The notes below the pieces were generated by a model. The model was not told where the DNA came from and made no database searches. It was given only the letters and a program-made list of their open reading frames with translations. The position numbers and the translations under genes are program-made. Below, piece after piece: positions 17,829 to 28,746 of a DNA stretch of 64,000 nt (the first letter of the stretch is position 1; every line of letters begins with the position of its first letter). The DNA is from Micromonospora avicenniae (lineage in GTDB: Bacteria; Actinomycetota; Actinomycetes; Mycobacteriales; Micromonosporaceae), in contig NZ_FTNF01000003.1 in assembly GCF_900156065.1 (NCBI RefSeq), positions 432,783-496,782 on the forward strand. The letters run 5' to 3'.

Positions 17829-18509
17829 ATGGGCATCGAGGAGAAGCTCCCCGCCGGCATCCTGCTGACCTCGGTGGAGAAGCTCGTCAACTGGTCCCGG
17901 AAGTCGTCCGTGTGGGGCGCCACGTTCGGTCTGGCGTGCTGCGCCATCGAGATGATGGCGGCCGGCGGCCCGCACTACGACATGGGTCGCTGGGGCATGG
18001 AGGTGTTCCGCGCCTCGCCCCGGCAGGCGGATCTGATGATCGTGGCCGGTCGGGTCAGCCAGAAGATGGCCCCGGTGCTGCGCCAGATCTACGACCAGAT
18101 GGCGGAGCCGCGCTGGGTGCTGTCGATGGGCGTCTGCGCCAGCAGCGGCGGCATGTTCAACAACTACGCGATCGTGCAGGGCGTCGACCACGTGGTGCCC
18201 GTCGACATGTACCTGCCCGGCTGCCCGCCCCGGCCGGAGATGCTCATCGACGCGATCCTCAAGCTCCGCGAGAAGATCATGCACGAGCCGCTCGGCCCGA
18301 CCGGACGCAAGATGCTCGAGGCGCGCAAGGAGCGCGGCGACGTCCCGGTCGTCCCCTACGGCTCGATGCCGTCGTCGTACCGCAGCGACAAGGACCGCCG
18401 TGCCGAGTGGACGAAGGCGGTCCGCGAAGGCCGCGAGGAGCAGCTGCGGATCGAGAACTGGATGAAGGCCCAGAACCATCTTCAGCAGTACGGGGGCATG
18501 AAGAAGTGA
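17829..18509 (+). CDS. nuoB: NADH-quinone oxidoreductase subunit B
   Basis: This 226-residue subunit binds iron-sulfur cluster N2, the final electron donor to quinone. The ligands are seen in [17 protein letters not shown] and LPGCPPRPE. The start is the ATG at 17829 with GGAAGG upstream. The C-terminal 50 residues form a charged extension rich in Arg, Lys and Glu that bacterial homologues of shorter length lack. The stop overlaps the nuoC GTG. Confidence 0.95.
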   Translation: MGIEEKLPAGILLTSVEKLVNWSRKSSVWGATFGLACCAIEMMAAGGPHYDMGRWGMEVFRASPRQADLMIVAGRVSQKMAPVLRQIYDQMAEPRWVLSMGVCASSGGMFNNYAIVQGVDHVVPVDMYLPGCPPRPEMLIDAILKLREKIMHEPLGPTGRKMLEARKERGDVPVVPYGSMPSSYRSDKDRRAEWTKAVREGREEQLRIENWMKAQNHLQQYGGMKK

Positions 18510-19243
18510 CTTCACCTCACGACAAGCCGAACGACGGCGGGGTGCCCGTACCGGTGACCCCGGCCGGGGCCAGCAGCGGCGCTCCCGCCGAGCACCCGCC
18601 GTCCAGCCCGGCCGGTCGCGGCATGTTCGGCAACCAGGGCTCCGGCGACGTCTCCGGCTTCGGCGGCCTGGTCCGGCCGCGCCGGCCGATCGCCGGCGCA
18701 TCGCGGCCGTTCGGGAGCTACTTCGACGAGGTCTACGACGCGCTGGAGGAGGCGTACCCGGGCTTCGCGGACGCGATCGAGAAGGTCGTGGTCGACCGGG
18801 GCGAGCTGACCCTGCACATCCGGCCCGAGCGGATCGCCGAGGTCTGCCAGGTGATGCGCGACGACCTGGCGCTCCGCTTCGAACTCTGCTCCTCGGTGTC
18901 CGGGGTGGACTATCTCGGTGCGGACGAGCGCCGGCTGCACGTGGTCTACCAGCTCACCTCGATGACGTACCGCCGCCGGGTGCGGCTGGAGACCGCCGTC
19001 CCCGCCGAGGACCCGCATCTGCCCAGCGTCACCTCGGTCTACCCGACGGCGGACTGGCAGGAGCGCGAGGCGTACGACATGTTCGGGATCGTCTTCGACG
19101 GTCACCCCAACCTGACCCGGATCCTGATGCCGGACGACTGGGAGGGGCACCCGCAGCGCAAGGACTACCCGCTCGGCGGTGTTCCGGTCGAGTACAAGGG
19201 CGCAGAGATTCCACCGCCGGACAAGCGGAGGTCGTACCAGTGA
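18506..19243 (+). CDS. nuoC: NADH-quinone oxidoreductase subunit C
   Basis: This 245-residue subunit of the peripheral arm contains the 30-kDa family signature ERETYDMFG-like segment (ERE followed by [15 protein letters not shown]) and [19 protein letters not shown]. The N-terminal ~70 residues are Pro/Gly/Ser-rich and look disordered, longer than in most bacteria. The GTG at 18506 overlaps nuoB. NuoC is separate from NuoD here, unlike the fused NuoCD of Escherichia coli. Confidence 0.94.
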   Translation: MTSPHDKPNDGGVPVPVTPAGASSGAPAEHPPSSPAGRGMFGNQGSGDVSGFGGLVRPRRPIAGASRPFGSYFDEVYDALEEAYPGFADAIEKVVVDRGELTLHIRPERIAEVCQVMRDDLALRFELCSSVSGVDYLGADERRLHVVYQLTSMTYRRRVRLETAVPAEDPHLPSVTSVYPTADWQEREAYDMFGIVFDGHPNLTRILMPDDWEGHPQRKDYPLGGVPVEYKGAEIPPPDKRRSYQ

Positions 19244-20568
19244 CCACTTCGAACTACGCGACCGAGCGGGAGACCACCGAGGGCAGGGTCTTCACCGTCA
19301 CCGGTGGGGACTGGGACTCGGTCGTCTCCGGCACCGACCCGATCAACGACGAGCGGATCGTCGTCAACATGGGCCCGCAGCACCCGTCGACGCACGGCGT
19401 ACTGCGGCTGATCCTGGAGCTGGAGGGCGAGACGGTCCGGGAGGCCCGCTCGGTCATCGGCTACCTGCACACCGGGATCGAGAAGAACCTCGAGTACCGC
19501 ACCTGGGTCCAGGGCAGCACCTTCGTGACCCGGATGGACTACCTCTCCCCACTGTTCAACGAGACGGCGTACTCGCTCGCGGTGGAGAAGCTGCTCGGCA
19601 TCACCGACGAGGTGACCGAGCGGGCCAACACCATCCGGGTGCTCATGATGGAGCTCAACCGGATCTCCTCGCACCTGGTCTGGCTGGCCACCACGGGCAT
19701 GGAGCTCGGCGCGATCTCGATCATGCTGTACGGCTTCCGGGAGCGGGAGTACATCCTCGAGATTTTCGAGCTCATCACCGGCCTGCGGATGAACCACGCG
19801 TACGTCCGCCCCGGCGGTGTGGCGCAGGACGTGCCGGACGACGCGATCATCAAGATCCGCGAGTTCCTCAAGCTGCTGCCCAAGCGGCTCAAGGAGTACG
19901 AGGACCTCCTCTCCGGACAGCCGATCTGGACCGAGCGCACGAAGAACGTGGCAGTGCTCGACGCGACAGGCTGCCTGGCGCTCGGCGTGACCGGGCCGGT
20001 GCTGCGCTCCGCCGGTCTCGCCTGGGACCTGCGCAAGACGATGCCGTACTGCGGCTACGAGACGTACGAGTTCGGTGTCCCGACGCACACCGACGGTGAC
20101 GTGTGGGGCCGTTACCAGGTCCGCCTCGCGGAGATCCGCGAGTCGCTGAAGATCGTCGAGCAGGCGGTGGACCGGCTGGCCAAGCCGGGGCCGGTGATGG
20201 TCGCCGACCGGAAGATCGCCTGGCCCGCCCAACTGGCCATCGGCGTCGACGGCATGGGCAACTCGCTCGAGCACGTCGCCAAGATCATGGGTCAGTCGAT
20301 GGAGTCGCTGATCCACCACTTCAAGCTGGTCACCGAGGGCTTCCGCGTCCCACCCGGCCAGGTGTACGTCGGCATCGAATCGCCCCGCGGCGAGCTGGGC
20401 GTACACGCCGTCTCCGACGGTGGTACCCGGCCGTACCGGGTGCACTACCGGGAGCCGAGCTTCGTCAACCTGCAGGCACTCCCGGCGATGGCCGAGGGCG
20501 GCCTGATCGCCGACGTGATCGCCGGTGGCGCCTCGCTGGACCCGGTGATGGGAGGTTGTGACCGGTGA
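19240..20568 (+). CDS. nuoD: NADH-quinone oxidoreductase subunit D
   Basis: This 442-residue 49-kDa-type subunit carries [16 protein letters not shown] near residue 45 and [14 protein letters not shown] near residue 74, both part of the quinone-binding cavity. The [NiFe]-hydrogenase cysteine ligands are absent, as expected for complex I. The GTG at 19240 overlaps the nuoC stop by four bases, and its stop overlaps the nuoE GTG. Confidence 0.96.
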   Translation: MTTSNYATERETTEGRVFTVTGGDWDSVVSGTDPINDERIVVNMGPQHPSTHGVLRLILELEGETVREARSVIGYLHTGIEKNLEYRTWVQGSTFVTRMDYLSPLFNETAYSLAVEKLLGITDEVTERANTIRVLMMELNRISSHLVWLATTGMELGAISIMLYGFREREYILEIFELITGLRMNHAYVRPGGVAQDVPDDAIIKIREFLKLLPKRLKEYEDLLSGQPIWTERTKNVAVLDATGCLALGVTGPVLRSAGLAWDLRKTMPYCGYETYEFGVPTHTDGDVWGRYQVRLAEIRESLKIVEQAVDRLAKPGPVMVADRKIAWPAQLAIGVDGMGNSLEHVAKIMGQSMESLIHHFKLVTEGFRVPPGQVYVGIESPRGELGVHAVSDGGTRPYRVHYREPSFVNLQALPAMAEGGLIADVIAGGASLDPVMGGCDR

Positions 20569-21743
20569 CTGTCTTCACCGAACAGACCCGCGAGCGGGCA
20601 CGGGAGATCATCTCCCGCTATCCGGCGGACCGGTCCCGCTCGGCGCTGCTGCCGCTGCTGCACCTGGTGCAGGCCGAGGAGGGTTACGTCTCCCGGGCCG
20701 GTGTGGAGTTCTGCGCCGAGGTGCTGGGCCTCAACAAGGCCCAGGTCGGCGCCGTGGCCACCTTCTACACCATGTACAAGCGCAAGCCCACCGGTGACTA
20801 CCTGGTCAGCGTCTGCACCAACACCATGTGCAACGTGCTCGGCGGCCAGGAGGTCTACGACACCCTCGCCGAACACCTCGGCGTCGGGCACGACGAGACC
20901 ACCGCCGACGGAAAGATCACCCTCGAACACGCCGAGTGCCTGGCCGCCTGCGACTACGGCCCGGTCATGACGGTCAACTACGACTTCTTCGACAACGTCG
21001 ACCCGCAGGCCGCGGTCGGTGTGGTGGACGAGTTGCGGGCCGGTGGTCGGCCGATGCCGACCCGGGGCGCCCGGCTCTGCACGCTCAAGGAGATGGCCGT
21101 CCAGCTCGCCGGGTTCGCCGACGAGCGGGAGGGCGCGGTCGCCGACGGCGGCCCGGGCGAATCGAGCCTGCGCGGGCTGCGCCTCGCCCAGCAGCACGGC
21201 ATCTCGGTTCCGGGCTTCGACCCGAACACGCCGATCCGGAGCAAGGCGGAGGCCGACCGGGCCGCCGCGGAGGCGAAGGCGAAGGCGGAAGCCGCGGAGA
21301 AGGCCAAGGCCGACGCCGCCGCGAAGTCGGCTCCCGCCGCCCCCGTCAAGGGTGGCGACGGCGCGTCCGCCCCGACCGGCACGCCGGCCGGGGTCGAGGC
21401 GGCGGAGCCGGAGCAGGCGACCGGCAGTACCGCGCCGGACGTTCCGGCGCCGGACGACAAGTCGCCGCAGGTGCGTACCGCCGAGACTCGGCAGCCGGAC
21501 GCGGGCACCGCCGTCCCGGGCGCGCCCGGCACCAAGGTCCCGTCGGACCCGGTGCCGCCGGCACCACGCGACGCGCAGGAGGCGGAGGCCGCCGGTGTGG
21601 CGGCCAACCCGCCGGCCGGTGACGGCAAGCCCGCCGGCGACGACGCCGGTGCGCAGGAGCGCAATCTCAACGAAGCGGAGGCCGGGGCGGGCGGCGACGG
21701 CGCGGGCCCGGCGGTCGCGAGCGAAACGGGGGTCCAGAAGTGA
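20565..21743 (+). CDS. nuoE: NADH-quinone oxidoreductase subunit E with long C-terminal tail
   Basis: The N-terminal ~220 residues are a normal 24-kDa thioredoxin-like subunit holding the [2Fe-2S] cluster N1a through C84, C89, C125 and C129. From about residue 227 to 392 there is a low-complexity tail. It starts with a Lys/Ala/Glu helix ([17 protein letters not shown]) and continues as a Pro/Ala/Gly/Asp-rich, probably disordered stretch. NuoE is usually 160-250 residues. The tail stays in frame with normal GC bias, and the stop overlaps the nuoF GTG, so it is translated rather than a misread. Its role is unknown. Confidence 0.93.
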   Translation: MTVFTEQTRERAREIISRYPADRSRSALLPLLHLVQAEEGYVSRAGVEFCAEVLGLNKAQVGAVATFYTMYKRKPTGDYLVSVCTNTMCNVLGGQEVYDTLAEHLGVGHDETTADGKITLEHAECLAACDYGPVMTVNYDFFDNVDPQAAVGVVDELRAGGRPMPTRGARLCTLKEMAVQLAGFADEREGAVADGGPGESSLRGLRLAQQHGISVPGFDPNTPIRSKAEADRAAAEAKAKAEAAEKAKADAAAKSAPAAPVKGGDGASAPTGTPAGVEAAEPEQATGSTAPDVPAPDDKSPQVRTAETRQPDAGTAVPGAPGTKVPSDPVPPAPRDAQEAEAAGVAANPPAGDGKPAGDDAGAQERNLNEAEAGAGGDGAGPAVASETGVQK

Positions 21744-23056
21744 CCACTCCTCGGCCGGAGACGCTGGCCAAGCTCACCCCGGTCCTCACCAAGCGCTGGC
21801 TGTCGCCGGACGCCTGGCGGATCGGCACCTACGAGAAGCTGGACGGGTACGCGGCGCTGCGCAAGGCGCTCAAGGCCCACCCGGACGACCTCATCCAGCT
21901 GGTCAAGGACTCCGGGCTGCGGGGGCGCGGTGGAGCCGGCTTCCCCACCGGCCTCAAGTGGGGCTTCATCCCGCAGGGCGACGGCAAGCCCCACTACCTG
22001 GTGGTCAACGCCGACGAGGGCGAGCCGGGCACCTGCAAGGACCTGCCGCTGATGACGCACGACCCGCACTCGCTGGTCGAGGGCGTCATCATCGCCTCGT
22101 ACGCGATCCGCGCCAACCGCGCGTACATCTACATCCGGGGTGAGGCGGTGCACGCCGCGCGGCGGCTGCGCAACGCGGTGCAGGAGGCGTACGCCAAGGG
22201 CTACCTCGGCCGGAACATCCTCGGCTCCGGCTTCGACCTGGAACTGGTGGTGCACTCCGGTGCCGGCGCGTACATCTGCGGTGAGGAGACCGCGCTGCTG
22301 GACTCGCTGGAGGGCTTCCGGGGCCAGCCCCGGCTCCGCCCGCCGTTCCCGGCGACCCACGGCCTGTACGCGAGCCCGACCGTCGTCAACAACGTGGGCA
22401 CCATCGCGAGCGTGCCGTACATCGTGCTGGGCGGCGCCGCCTGGTGGAAGACGATGGGCACGGAGAAGTCCTCTGGACCGATGATCTACTCGCTCTCCGG
22501 CCGGATCGCCAACCCGGGCCAGTTCGAGTGCTCGATGGGCGTCACGCTGCGGGAGCTGATCGAGTTGGCCGGCGGCATGCAGCCCGGGCACAACCTGAAG
22601 TTCTGGACCCCGGGGGGCTCGTCGACGCCGCTGCTCACGGCCGAGCACCTGGACGTGCCGCTCGATTTCGAGGGGGTGGCGGCGGCCGGCTCGATCCTGG
22701 GCACCACGGCCACGCAGATCTTCTCCGACCAGGACTGCCCGGTCTACGCGACCTACCGGTGGCTGGAGTTCTACCACCACGAGTCGTGCGGCAAGTGCAC
22801 CCCCTGCCGGGAGGGCAACTACTGGATGGTCCGGGTGTACCGGCGGATCCTCTCCGGCCAGGGCACCCACGAGGACCTGGACACCCTGCTCGACACCTGC
22901 GACAACGTCCTGGGCCGGTCGTTCTGCGGCCTGGGTGACGGCGCGACCAGCCCGGTGACCTCCTCGCTGCAGTACTTCAAGCAGGACTACCTCGACTACA
23001 TCGAGGGACGCACCGCGCCGAAGCTGTCCGACAAGCAGCTGGTTGGGGCCCACTGA
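21740..23056 (+). CDS. nuoF: NADH-quinone oxidoreductase subunit F
   Basis: This 438-residue subunit binds FMN and NADH, seen in GLRGRGGAGFPTGLKWGF near residue 60 and in VVNADEGEPGTCKD. Cluster N3 ligands are in SCGKCTPCREG, with a later Cys in GRSFCGLGDG. It accepts hydride from NADH and passes electrons to NuoG. The GTG at 21740 overlaps nuoE. A 57-base gap containing an operon repeat separates it from nuoG. Confidence 0.96.
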   Translation: MTTPRPETLAKLTPVLTKRWLSPDAWRIGTYEKLDGYAALRKALKAHPDDLIQLVKDSGLRGRGGAGFPTGLKWGFIPQGDGKPHYLVVNADEGEPGTCKDLPLMTHDPHSLVEGVIIASYAIRANRAYIYIRGEAVHAARRLRNAVQEAYAKGYLGRNILGSGFDLELVVHSGAGAYICGEETALLDSLEGFRGQPRLRPPFPATHGLYASPTVVNNVGTIASVPYIVLGGAAWWKTMGTEKSSGPMIYSLSGRIANPGQFECSMGVTLRELIELAGGMQPGHNLKFWTPGGSSTPLLTAEHLDVPLDFEGVAAAGSILGTTATQIFSDQDCPVYATYRWLEFYHHESCGKCTPCREGNYWMVRVYRRILSGQGTHEDLDTLLDTCDNVLGRSFCGLGDGATSPVTSSLQYFKQDYLDYIEGRTAPKLSDKQLVGAH

Positions 23057-23101
23057 TGCGAGCGCGAGGAGTGGGCGGAGCGAGCCCCGCAGTCGCGAGT
23101 G
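23057..23101. repeat. nuo-operon intergenic repeat, copy 1
   Basis: This gap element between nuoF and nuoG has the blocks GAGCGCGAGGAGTG and GAGCCCCGCAGTCGCGAG. Closely related blocks occur before nuoH (25621-25668) and nuoN (32302-32413). It ends at the ribosome-site region of nuoG. Confidence 0.8.
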
Positions 23102-23113
23102 AAAGGCCGACAC

Positions 23114-25624
23114 ATGACTGACGTCGTCAAGGCCCCGGAAACCGTCACGCTCACCATCGACGGGGTCGAGGTCACCGCTCCCAAGGGGGCGCTGCTGATC
23201 CGGGTCGCCGAACAGATGGGCACGGAGATCCCCCGGTTCTGCGACCACCCGCTGCTGGCCCCGGCCGGCGCGTGCCGGCAGTGCCTGGTCGAGGTGGAGG
23301 GCCAGCGCAAGCCGGTCGCCTCCTGCACCCAGACCGTCGCCGACGGGATGGTGGTGCGGACGCAGCTCAGCTCCCCGGTCGCCAAGAAGGCGCAGGAGGG
23401 GGTCATGGAGCTGCTGCTGCTCAACCACCCGCTCGACTGCCCGATGTGCGACAAGGGCGGCGAGTGCCCGCTGCAGAACCAGGCGATGTCCACCGGCCGG
23501 ACGGACTCGCGGTTCCACGAGCACAAGCGGGAGTACCCGAAGCCGCTGCCGATCAGCAGCCAGGTGCTGCTCGACCGGGAGCGTTGCGTGCTCTGCCAGC
23601 GGTGCACCCGGTTCTCCGAGGAGATCGCCGGCGACAAGTTCATCGACCTGATGAACCGGTCGTCCGCGGAGGAGATCAACATCTACCGGGACGACGCGTA
23701 CGGCGCGGAGGGCGACGCGGGCGACGTCCCGTTCAACTCCTACTTCTCCGGCAACACGGTGCAGATCTGCCCGGTCGGCGCGCTGACCGGCACGCAGTAC
23801 CGGTTCCGCGCCCGCCCGTTCGACCTGGTCTCCAGCCCGAGCGTGTGCGAGCACTGCTCGGCGGGCTGCGCGCAGCGTACGGACTGGCGACGGGGCCGGG
23901 TGCTGCGCCGGCTGGCCGGCGACGACCCGGCGGTGAACGAGGAGTGGAACTGCGACAAGGGCCGGTGGGGCTTCCAGTACACCCGCGCGCACGACCGGCT
24001 CACCAACCCGCTGGTCCGCGACGGGCGCACCGGTGAGCTGCGGGAGGCGTCCTGGAGCGAGGCGCTCACCGTGGCCGCCGAAGGGCTGCGGGCCGCCCGG
24101 GACTCCGGGCAGGGTGCCGGGGTGCTCACCGGCGGTCGGCTGACCGTCGAGGACGCCTACGCGTACGCGAAGTTCGCCCGGGTCGCCCTGAACACCAACG
24201 ACATCGACTTCCGGGCCCGGCCGGTCTCCCGCGAGGAGGCCGACTTCCTGGCCAGCTCGGTCGCCGGCGTCACCGACGTGACGTACGCCGACGTGGAGAA
24301 GGCGCCGGCGGTGGTGCTGGTCGGGATCGAGCCGGAGGAGGAGTGCCCGATCCTCTTCCTGCGGTTGCGCAAGGCGTACACCAAGGGCGGCCTCCGGGTG
24401 TACGCGATCGCCCCGTTCGCCACCCGTGGCCTGGAGAAGCTCGGTGCGAAGCTGGCCCGGGTGGTGCCGGGTGAGGAGGCGAGCGTCCTCGCCGAGCACG
24501 CCACGGTCACCGAGGCGCTGAGCACCGAGGGCGCCATCCTGATCGTCGGTGAGCGGCTCGCCGAGGTGCCCGGTGGACTCTCCGCCGCCGCGGACGTGGC
24601 CCGGCGTACCGGTGCCAAGCTGGCCTGGGTGCCGCGGCGCGCGGGTGACCGCGGCGCGGTCGACGCCGGTTGCCTGCCGAACCTGCTTCCCGGCGGCCGC
24701 CTGGTCACCGAGCCGGCCGCCCGCGCCGAACTGGGCGAGGCCTGGGACATCGCGGCCGGGGTGATCCCGAGTCAGGCCGGCCGGGACACCGACGGCATCC
24801 TCGCGGCGGCCGCCAACGGTCAGCTCGGTGCCCTGGTCGTGGCCGGGGTCGACCCGGCCGACCTGGCCGACCCGCGCCTGGCCGAGCAGGCCCTGGAGAA
24901 CGTGCCGTTCCTGGTGAGCCTGGAGCTTCGCAACAGCGCGGTGACCCGCCGGGCCGACGTGGTCTTCCCCGTCGCCCCGGTGGACGAGAAAGCGGGCAGC
25001 TTCGTCGACTGGGAGGGCCGCCTGCGCACCTTCGAGGCGGTGCTCCAGACGGCGGCGATGACCGACGGCCGGGTGCTGGACGCGCTCGCCGCGCAGCTCG
25101 ACGTGCGGCTGGGCACCGGCGACGTGCCCAGCATCCGCCGCGAGCTGGGCTCACTGCCGCCCACCCGGACCAGCCGTCCCGCCGCCCCGTCGGTGGACCC
25201 GGCGGCCGTGCCTCAGCCGGGCGCCGGGGAGGCGGTGCTCGCCACCTGGCACCAGCTGATCGACCTGGGCAGCCTCCTCGACGGCGACGAGCACCTCGCC
25301 GGCACCGCCCGCCCGCCGGTGGTGCGGGTCGGCAAGGGCACCGCCGAGGCGCTGGGCGTCGCGGACGGTGACGCGGTGACGGTCGGGACCGACCGGGGCG
25401 CCGTGACGCTGCCGGCCGCCATCACCGAGATGCCGGACGGTGTGGTCTGGCTGCCCACCAACTCGCCCGGCGCGACCGTCCGGCGCAGCCTCGGTGCGAC
25501 CTCCGGCACGGTCGTCCGGATCTCCGTCCCCGCCCCGAGCACGCCCGTTCCGGCCGGCCGGGTGGCGGCGGACGAGGCCGGCCTTCCGGGCCCACTGCTC
25601 AACTCCGGGGGTGCGTCCCAGTGA
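23114..25624 (+). CDS. nuoG: NADH-quinone oxidoreductase subunit G
   Basis: This 836-residue subunit is the largest of the peripheral arm. The N-terminal [2Fe-2S] site is seen in [19 protein letters not shown] with a later Cys in SCTQTV. Two [4Fe-4S] sites follow, in [13 protein letters not shown] and [10 protein letters not shown], and an extra cluster is likely from CEHCSAGC. A degenerate molybdopterin oxidoreductase domain fills the rest. The ATG at 23114 is preferred over the GTG at 23099, which lies at the end of the repeat element. The stop overlaps the start of repeat copy 2. Confidence 0.95.
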   Translation: MTDVVKAPETVTLTIDGVEVTAPKGALLIRVAEQMGTEIPRFCDHPLLAPAGACRQCLVEVEGQRKPVASCTQTVADGMVVRTQLSSPVAKKAQEGVMELLLLNHPLDCPMCDKGGECPLQNQAMSTGRTDSRFHEHKREYPKPLPISSQVLLDRERCVLCQRCTRFSEEIAGDKFIDLMNRSSAEEINIYRDDAYGAEGDAGDVPFNSYFSGNTVQICPVGALTGTQYRFRARPFDLVSSPSVCEHCSAGCAQRTDWRRGRVLRRLAGDDPAVNEEWNCDKGRWGFQYTRAHDRLTNPLVRDGRTGELREASWSEALTVAAEGLRAARDSGQGAGVLTGGRLTVEDAYAYAKFARVALNTNDIDFRARPVSREEADFLASSVAGVTDVTYADVEKAPAVVLVGIEPEEECPILFLRLRKAYTKGGLRVYAIAPFATRGLEKLGAKLARVVPGEEASVLAEHATVTEALSTEGAILIVGERLAEVPGGLSAAADVARRTGAKLAWVPRRAGDRGAVDAGCLPNLLPGGRLVTEPAARAELGEAWDIAAGVIPSQAGRDTDGILAAAANGQLGALVVAGVDPADLADPRLAEQALENVPFLVSLELRNSAVTRRADVVFPVAPVDEKAGSFVDWEGRLRTFEAVLQTAAMTDGRVLDALAAQLDVRLGTGDVPSIRRELGSLPPTRTSRPAAPSVDPAAVPQPGAGEAVLATWHQLIDLGSLLDGDEHLAGTARPPVVRVGKGTAEALGVADGDAVTVGTDRGAVTLPAAITEMPDGVVWLPTNSPGATVRRSLGATSGTVVRISVPAPSTPVPAGRVAADEAGLPGPLLNSGGASQ

Positions 25625-25668
25625 GCGCGAGGAGTGAGCGAGTGAGCCCCGCAGTCGTGAACGAGAGG
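25621..25668. repeat. nuo-operon intergenic repeat, copy 2
   Basis: Beginning at the nuoG stop codon, it has GAGCGCGAGGAGTGAGCGAG and GAGCCCCGCAGTCGTGAACG. It matches copy 1 and copy 3 and ends in the GAGAGG ribosome-site region for nuoH. Confidence 0.8.
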
Positions 25669-25676
25669 TGGGCACG

Positions 25677-27029
25677 ATGAACGCGGTCTACCTGGCCCAG
25701 GACCCGACCCTGGCCGACTTCGGCAAGGACCCGTGGTGGCTGGTCCTCATCAAGGTCGCCTTCGCCTTCGTCTTCGCGGTCCTGGCCACCCTGCTCGGCG
25801 TCTGGTTCGAGCGGCGCGTGGTGGGTTACATGCAGGTGCGGCCCGGCCCCAACCAGGTCGGGCCGATGGGCCTGCTGCAGACCCTGGCCGACGGGCTGAA
25901 GATGGCCTTCAAGGAGGACATCCTCCCGCGGGCGGCCGACAAGGTCGTCTACTTCTTCGCCCCGACCATCTCGGTGATCTGCGCGGTCACCGCGCTGTCG
26001 GTGGTGCCGTTCGGTCCGATGGTGAGCATCTTCGGCCACTGGACTCCGTTGCAGGTCACCGACGTCTCGGTGGCGGTGCTGGTGCTGCTGGCCTGCTCGT
26101 CGATGGGCATCTACGGCATCGTGCTCGGCGGTTGGGCCTCCGGGTCCACCTACCCGCTGCTCGGCGGGCTGCGCTCCAGCGCCCAGATGATCTCGTACGA
26201 GGTCGCGATGGGGCTGAGCATCGTGGCGGTCTTCATGACGGCCGGCACCATGAGCACCAGCGGGATCGTCGCGAAGCAGGGTGACGCCACCCAGCTCAGC
26301 CTCTTCGGCACCCAGATCCCGGCCCCCGGCTGGTACGCGATCCTGCTGCTGCCGAGCTTCGTCATCTTCTTCATCGCCACCGTCGGTGAGACCAACCGGG
26401 CGCCGTTCGACCTGCCCGAGGCGGAGTCCGAGCTGGTGGCGGGCTTCATGACCGAGTACAGCTCGCTGAAGTTCGCGCTCTTCATGCTCTCCGAGTACGT
26501 CTCGATGGTGACGATGTCCGCGGTCACCACGACGCTCTTCCTCGGCGGCTGGCGAGCCCCCTGGCCGATCACCCTCTGGGAGGGCGCCAACTCCGGTTGG
26601 TGGCCGATGATCTGGTTCTTCGGCAAGGTCATCGCCCTGGTCTTCGTCTTCGTGTGGCTCCGCGGCACGCTGCCCCGGCTGCGCTACGACCAGTTCATGC
26701 GGTTCGGCTGGAAGGTGCTGCTGCCGATCAACCTGGTCTGGATCCTGGTGCTCAGCGGCCTGCGGTCGATCGAGGACTGGGACACCCAGGGCAAGCTGAT
26801 CGCGGTCGGCGTCCCGGCCGGGGCGCTGCTGCTGCTCACCCTCCTCTGGCCGAGCCGCAAGCCGCAGCCGAAGGAGACCGTCCAGGAGCAGGTCAACAAC
26901 CGTCCGCACGGCAGCTTCCCGCTGCCGCCGATGGACCTTCAGGTCCCACCGAGCCCGCGCACCAGGCGCGTGGTCGCCGAGCGGGAGCCGGCCAACGTCA
27001 CCGCCGGCTCGGAGTCCAGGGAGGTGTGA
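25677..27029 (+). CDS. nuoH: NADH-quinone oxidoreductase subunit H
   Basis: This 450-residue membrane subunit has about eight helices and forms much of the quinone channel. Conserved loops are [29 protein letters not shown] and [21 protein letters not shown]. The ATG at 25677 is chosen because GAGAGG lies just before; a GTG at 25668 is in frame but overlaps that site. The C-terminus has a hydrophilic ~60-residue extension rich in Pro, Arg and Glu that is not part of the core subunit. Confidence 0.95.
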   Translation: MNAVYLAQDPTLADFGKDPWWLVLIKVAFAFVFAVLATLLGVWFERRVVGYMQVRPGPNQVGPMGLLQTLADGLKMAFKEDILPRAADKVVYFFAPTISVICAVTALSVVPFGPMVSIFGHWTPLQVTDVSVAVLVLLACSSMGIYGIVLGGWASGSTYPLLGGLRSSAQMISYEVAMGLSIVAVFMTAGTMSTSGIVAKQGDATQLSLFGTQIPAPGWYAILLLPSFVIFFIATVGETNRAPFDLPEAESELVAGFMTEYSSLKFALFMLSEYVSMVTMSAVTTTLFLGGWRAPWPITLWEGANSGWWPMIWFFGKVIALVFVFVWLRGTLPRLRYDQFMRFGWKVLLPINLVWILVLSGLRSIEDWDTQGKLIAVGVPAGALLLLTLLWPSRKPQPKETVQEQVNNRPHGSFPLPPMDLQVPPSPRTRRVVAEREPANVTAGSESREV

Positions 27030-27030
27030 C

Positions 27031-27672
27031 GTGGGCGCGATCACCGGAACGTTCAAGGGCTTCGGGGTCACCTTTTCGCACATGTTCAGGAAGGTGGTCA
27101 CGACCGACTACCCGTTCAAGCCGCCGGTCTCGGCGCCGCGCTACCACGGGCGGCACATCCTCAACCGGCACCCGGACGGGCTGGAGAAGTGCATCGGGTG
27201 TGAGCTGTGCGCCTGGGCCTGCCCGGCCGACGCGATCTACGTGGAGGGTGGCGACAACACCGAGGAGCAGCGCTTCTCCCCGGGTGAGCGGTACGCCAGC
27301 ATCTACCAGATCAACTACGCGCGGTGCATCTTCTGCGGGCTCTGCATCGAGGCCTGCCCGACCCGCTCGCTGACCATGAGCAACGAGTACGAGCTGGCCC
27401 GGGACAGCCGGCAGGATCTGATCTTCACGAAGGAGCAGTTGCTCGCGCCGCTGCTGCCGGGCATGGAGCAGCCGCCGCACCCGATGCGGCTCGGCGACAG
27501 CGAGAAGGACTACTACGTCGGCGGGTTGACCAACCCGGGTACCTCGGCCGGCGCTGAGCACGCGGCCAACAGCCCGGGCCGGTACCAGGTGGAGGAGCAC
27601 CCCGGTGTCACCTTCCCGGGCGCCGAGCAGCACGCCCAGCGGGCCGCCGCGGGCAAGGGGGGCAAGGCATGA
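27031..27672 (+). CDS. nuoI: NADH-quinone oxidoreductase subunit I
   Basis: This 213-residue subunit carries two [4Fe-4S] clusters (N6a and N6b) in the paired ferredoxin motifs [12 protein letters not shown] near residue 52 and [12 protein letters not shown] near residue 97. The GTG start at 27031 is one base after the nuoH stop, and the stop overlaps the nuoJ ATG (ATGA). The C-terminal ~70 residues are longer and more polar than in the core family. Confidence 0.95.
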   Translation: MGAITGTFKGFGVTFSHMFRKVVTTDYPFKPPVSAPRYHGRHILNRHPDGLEKCIGCELCAWACPADAIYVEGGDNTEEQRFSPGERYASIYQINYARCIFCGLCIEACPTRSLTMSNEYELARDSRQDLIFTKEQLLAPLLPGMEQPPHPMRLGDSEKDYYVGGLTNPGTSAGAEHAANSPGRYQVEEHPGVTFPGAEQHAQRAAAGKGGKA

Positions 27673-28439
27673 CCACGCAGACGGTGCTCGCCGCCGCGGG
27701 CGGGGTGTCCGGCGGTGAGGAGGTCACCTTCTGGATCCTCGCCCCGCTCGCGCTGATCGGCGCGATCGGGACGGTGGCCGCCCGCAACGCGGTGCACTCC
27801 GCGCTTTGGCTGGTGCTGTCCATGCTCTGCCTGGGCGTGTTCTATGTGCTCCAGGCCGGGCCGTTCATCGGCATGGTGCAGATCATCGTCTACACCGGCG
27901 CGATCATGATGCTCTTCCTGTTCGTGCTCATGCTGGTCGGACGGGACGCGTCCGACTCGCTGATCGAGACGCTGCGCGGGCAGCGGACCGCCGCGATCCT
28001 GCTCGGCCTCGGATTCGCCGGCCTGGTCGGCGGTGGCATCTACCGGGCGCTGGAGGGCACCACGGCGGCGGGCCTGACGCAGGCGAACGCCGAGGGCAAC
28101 GTCCAGGGCATCGCGCGGCTGCTCTTCACCAAGTACGTCTTCGCCTTCGAGTTGACCTCGGCGCTGCTGATCACGGCGGCGGTCGGCGCGATGGTGCTGG
28201 CGCACATCGAGCGGCGCAAGCAGGACAAGATGGACCAGATCGCCACCATGAAGGCCCGCTTCCGGCCCGGCAACTACCCCGGCCCGAAGCCCGGCCCGGG
28301 TGTCTTCGCCACCTCCAGCTCGGTCGCCACGCCCGCCCGGCTGCCGGACGGCCGACTCACCGAGCGGAGCACGCCGGACATCCTGCCGGTCCGCGAGCTG
28401 ACCGCGCAGGAGACCTCGCTGAAGGGCACAGAAAAGTGA
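27669..28439 (+). CDS. nuoJ: NADH-quinone oxidoreductase subunit J
   Basis: This 256-residue membrane subunit has five helices, including the conserved third-helix text [21 protein letters not shown] with its pi-bulge region. The last ~70 residues form a polar extension (from [11 protein letters not shown] onward) that is common in actinobacteria. The ATG at 27669 overlaps nuoI and the stop overlaps the nuoK GTG. Confidence 0.94.
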   Translation: MTTQTVLAAAGGVSGGEEVTFWILAPLALIGAIGTVAARNAVHSALWLVLSMLCLGVFYVLQAGPFIGMVQIIVYTGAIMMLFLFVLMLVGRDASDSLIETLRGQRTAAILLGLGFAGLVGGGIYRALEGTTAAGLTQANAEGNVQGIARLLFTKYVFAFELTSALLITAAVGAMVLAHIERRKQDKMDQIATMKARFRPGNYPGPKPGPGVFATSSSVATPARLPDGRLTERSTPDILPVRELTAQETSLKGTEK

Positions 28440-28735
28440 CTCCTGACTACTACCTCGTGCTCGCGGCGATCCTCTTCACCATCGGCGCCGCCGGGGTGCT
28501 CATCCGCCGCAACGCGATCGTGCTGTTCATGTGCGTCGAGCTGATGCTCAACGCGGCCAACCTGACGCTGGTCACCTTCAGCCGGATCAACGGTGACCTC
28601 AACGGCCAGATCATGGCGTTCTTCGTGATGGTGGTGGCCGCGGCGGAGGTCGTGGTCGGCCTCGCGATCATCATGGCGATCTTCCGGACCCGGCGCTCGG
28701 CGAGCGTCGACGACGCCAACCTGCTCAAGTACTAG
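28436..28735 (+). CDS. nuoK: NADH-quinone oxidoreductase subunit K
   Basis: This 99-residue subunit has three helices. Membrane-embedded glutamates of the proton path are in [12 protein letters not shown] and [11 protein letters not shown]. The start is the GTG at 28436, overlapping the nuoJ stop. Longer open frames upstream are readings of nuoJ in another frame. Confidence 0.95.
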   Translation: MTPDYYLVLAAILFTIGAAGVLIRRNAIVLFMCVELMLNAANLTLVTFSRINGDLNGQIMAFFVMVVAAAEVVVGLAIIMAIFRTRRSASVDDANLLKY

Positions 28736-28746
28736 AGGGGCCTGCG

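Noticed and set aside
20978..24499. Minus-strand open frame of 1173 codons opposite nuoE-nuoG
   Set aside because: Produced by GC-rich codon bias of the nuo genes; the translation is Arg/Gly/Leu-rich with no domain and the plus-strand genes are certain.
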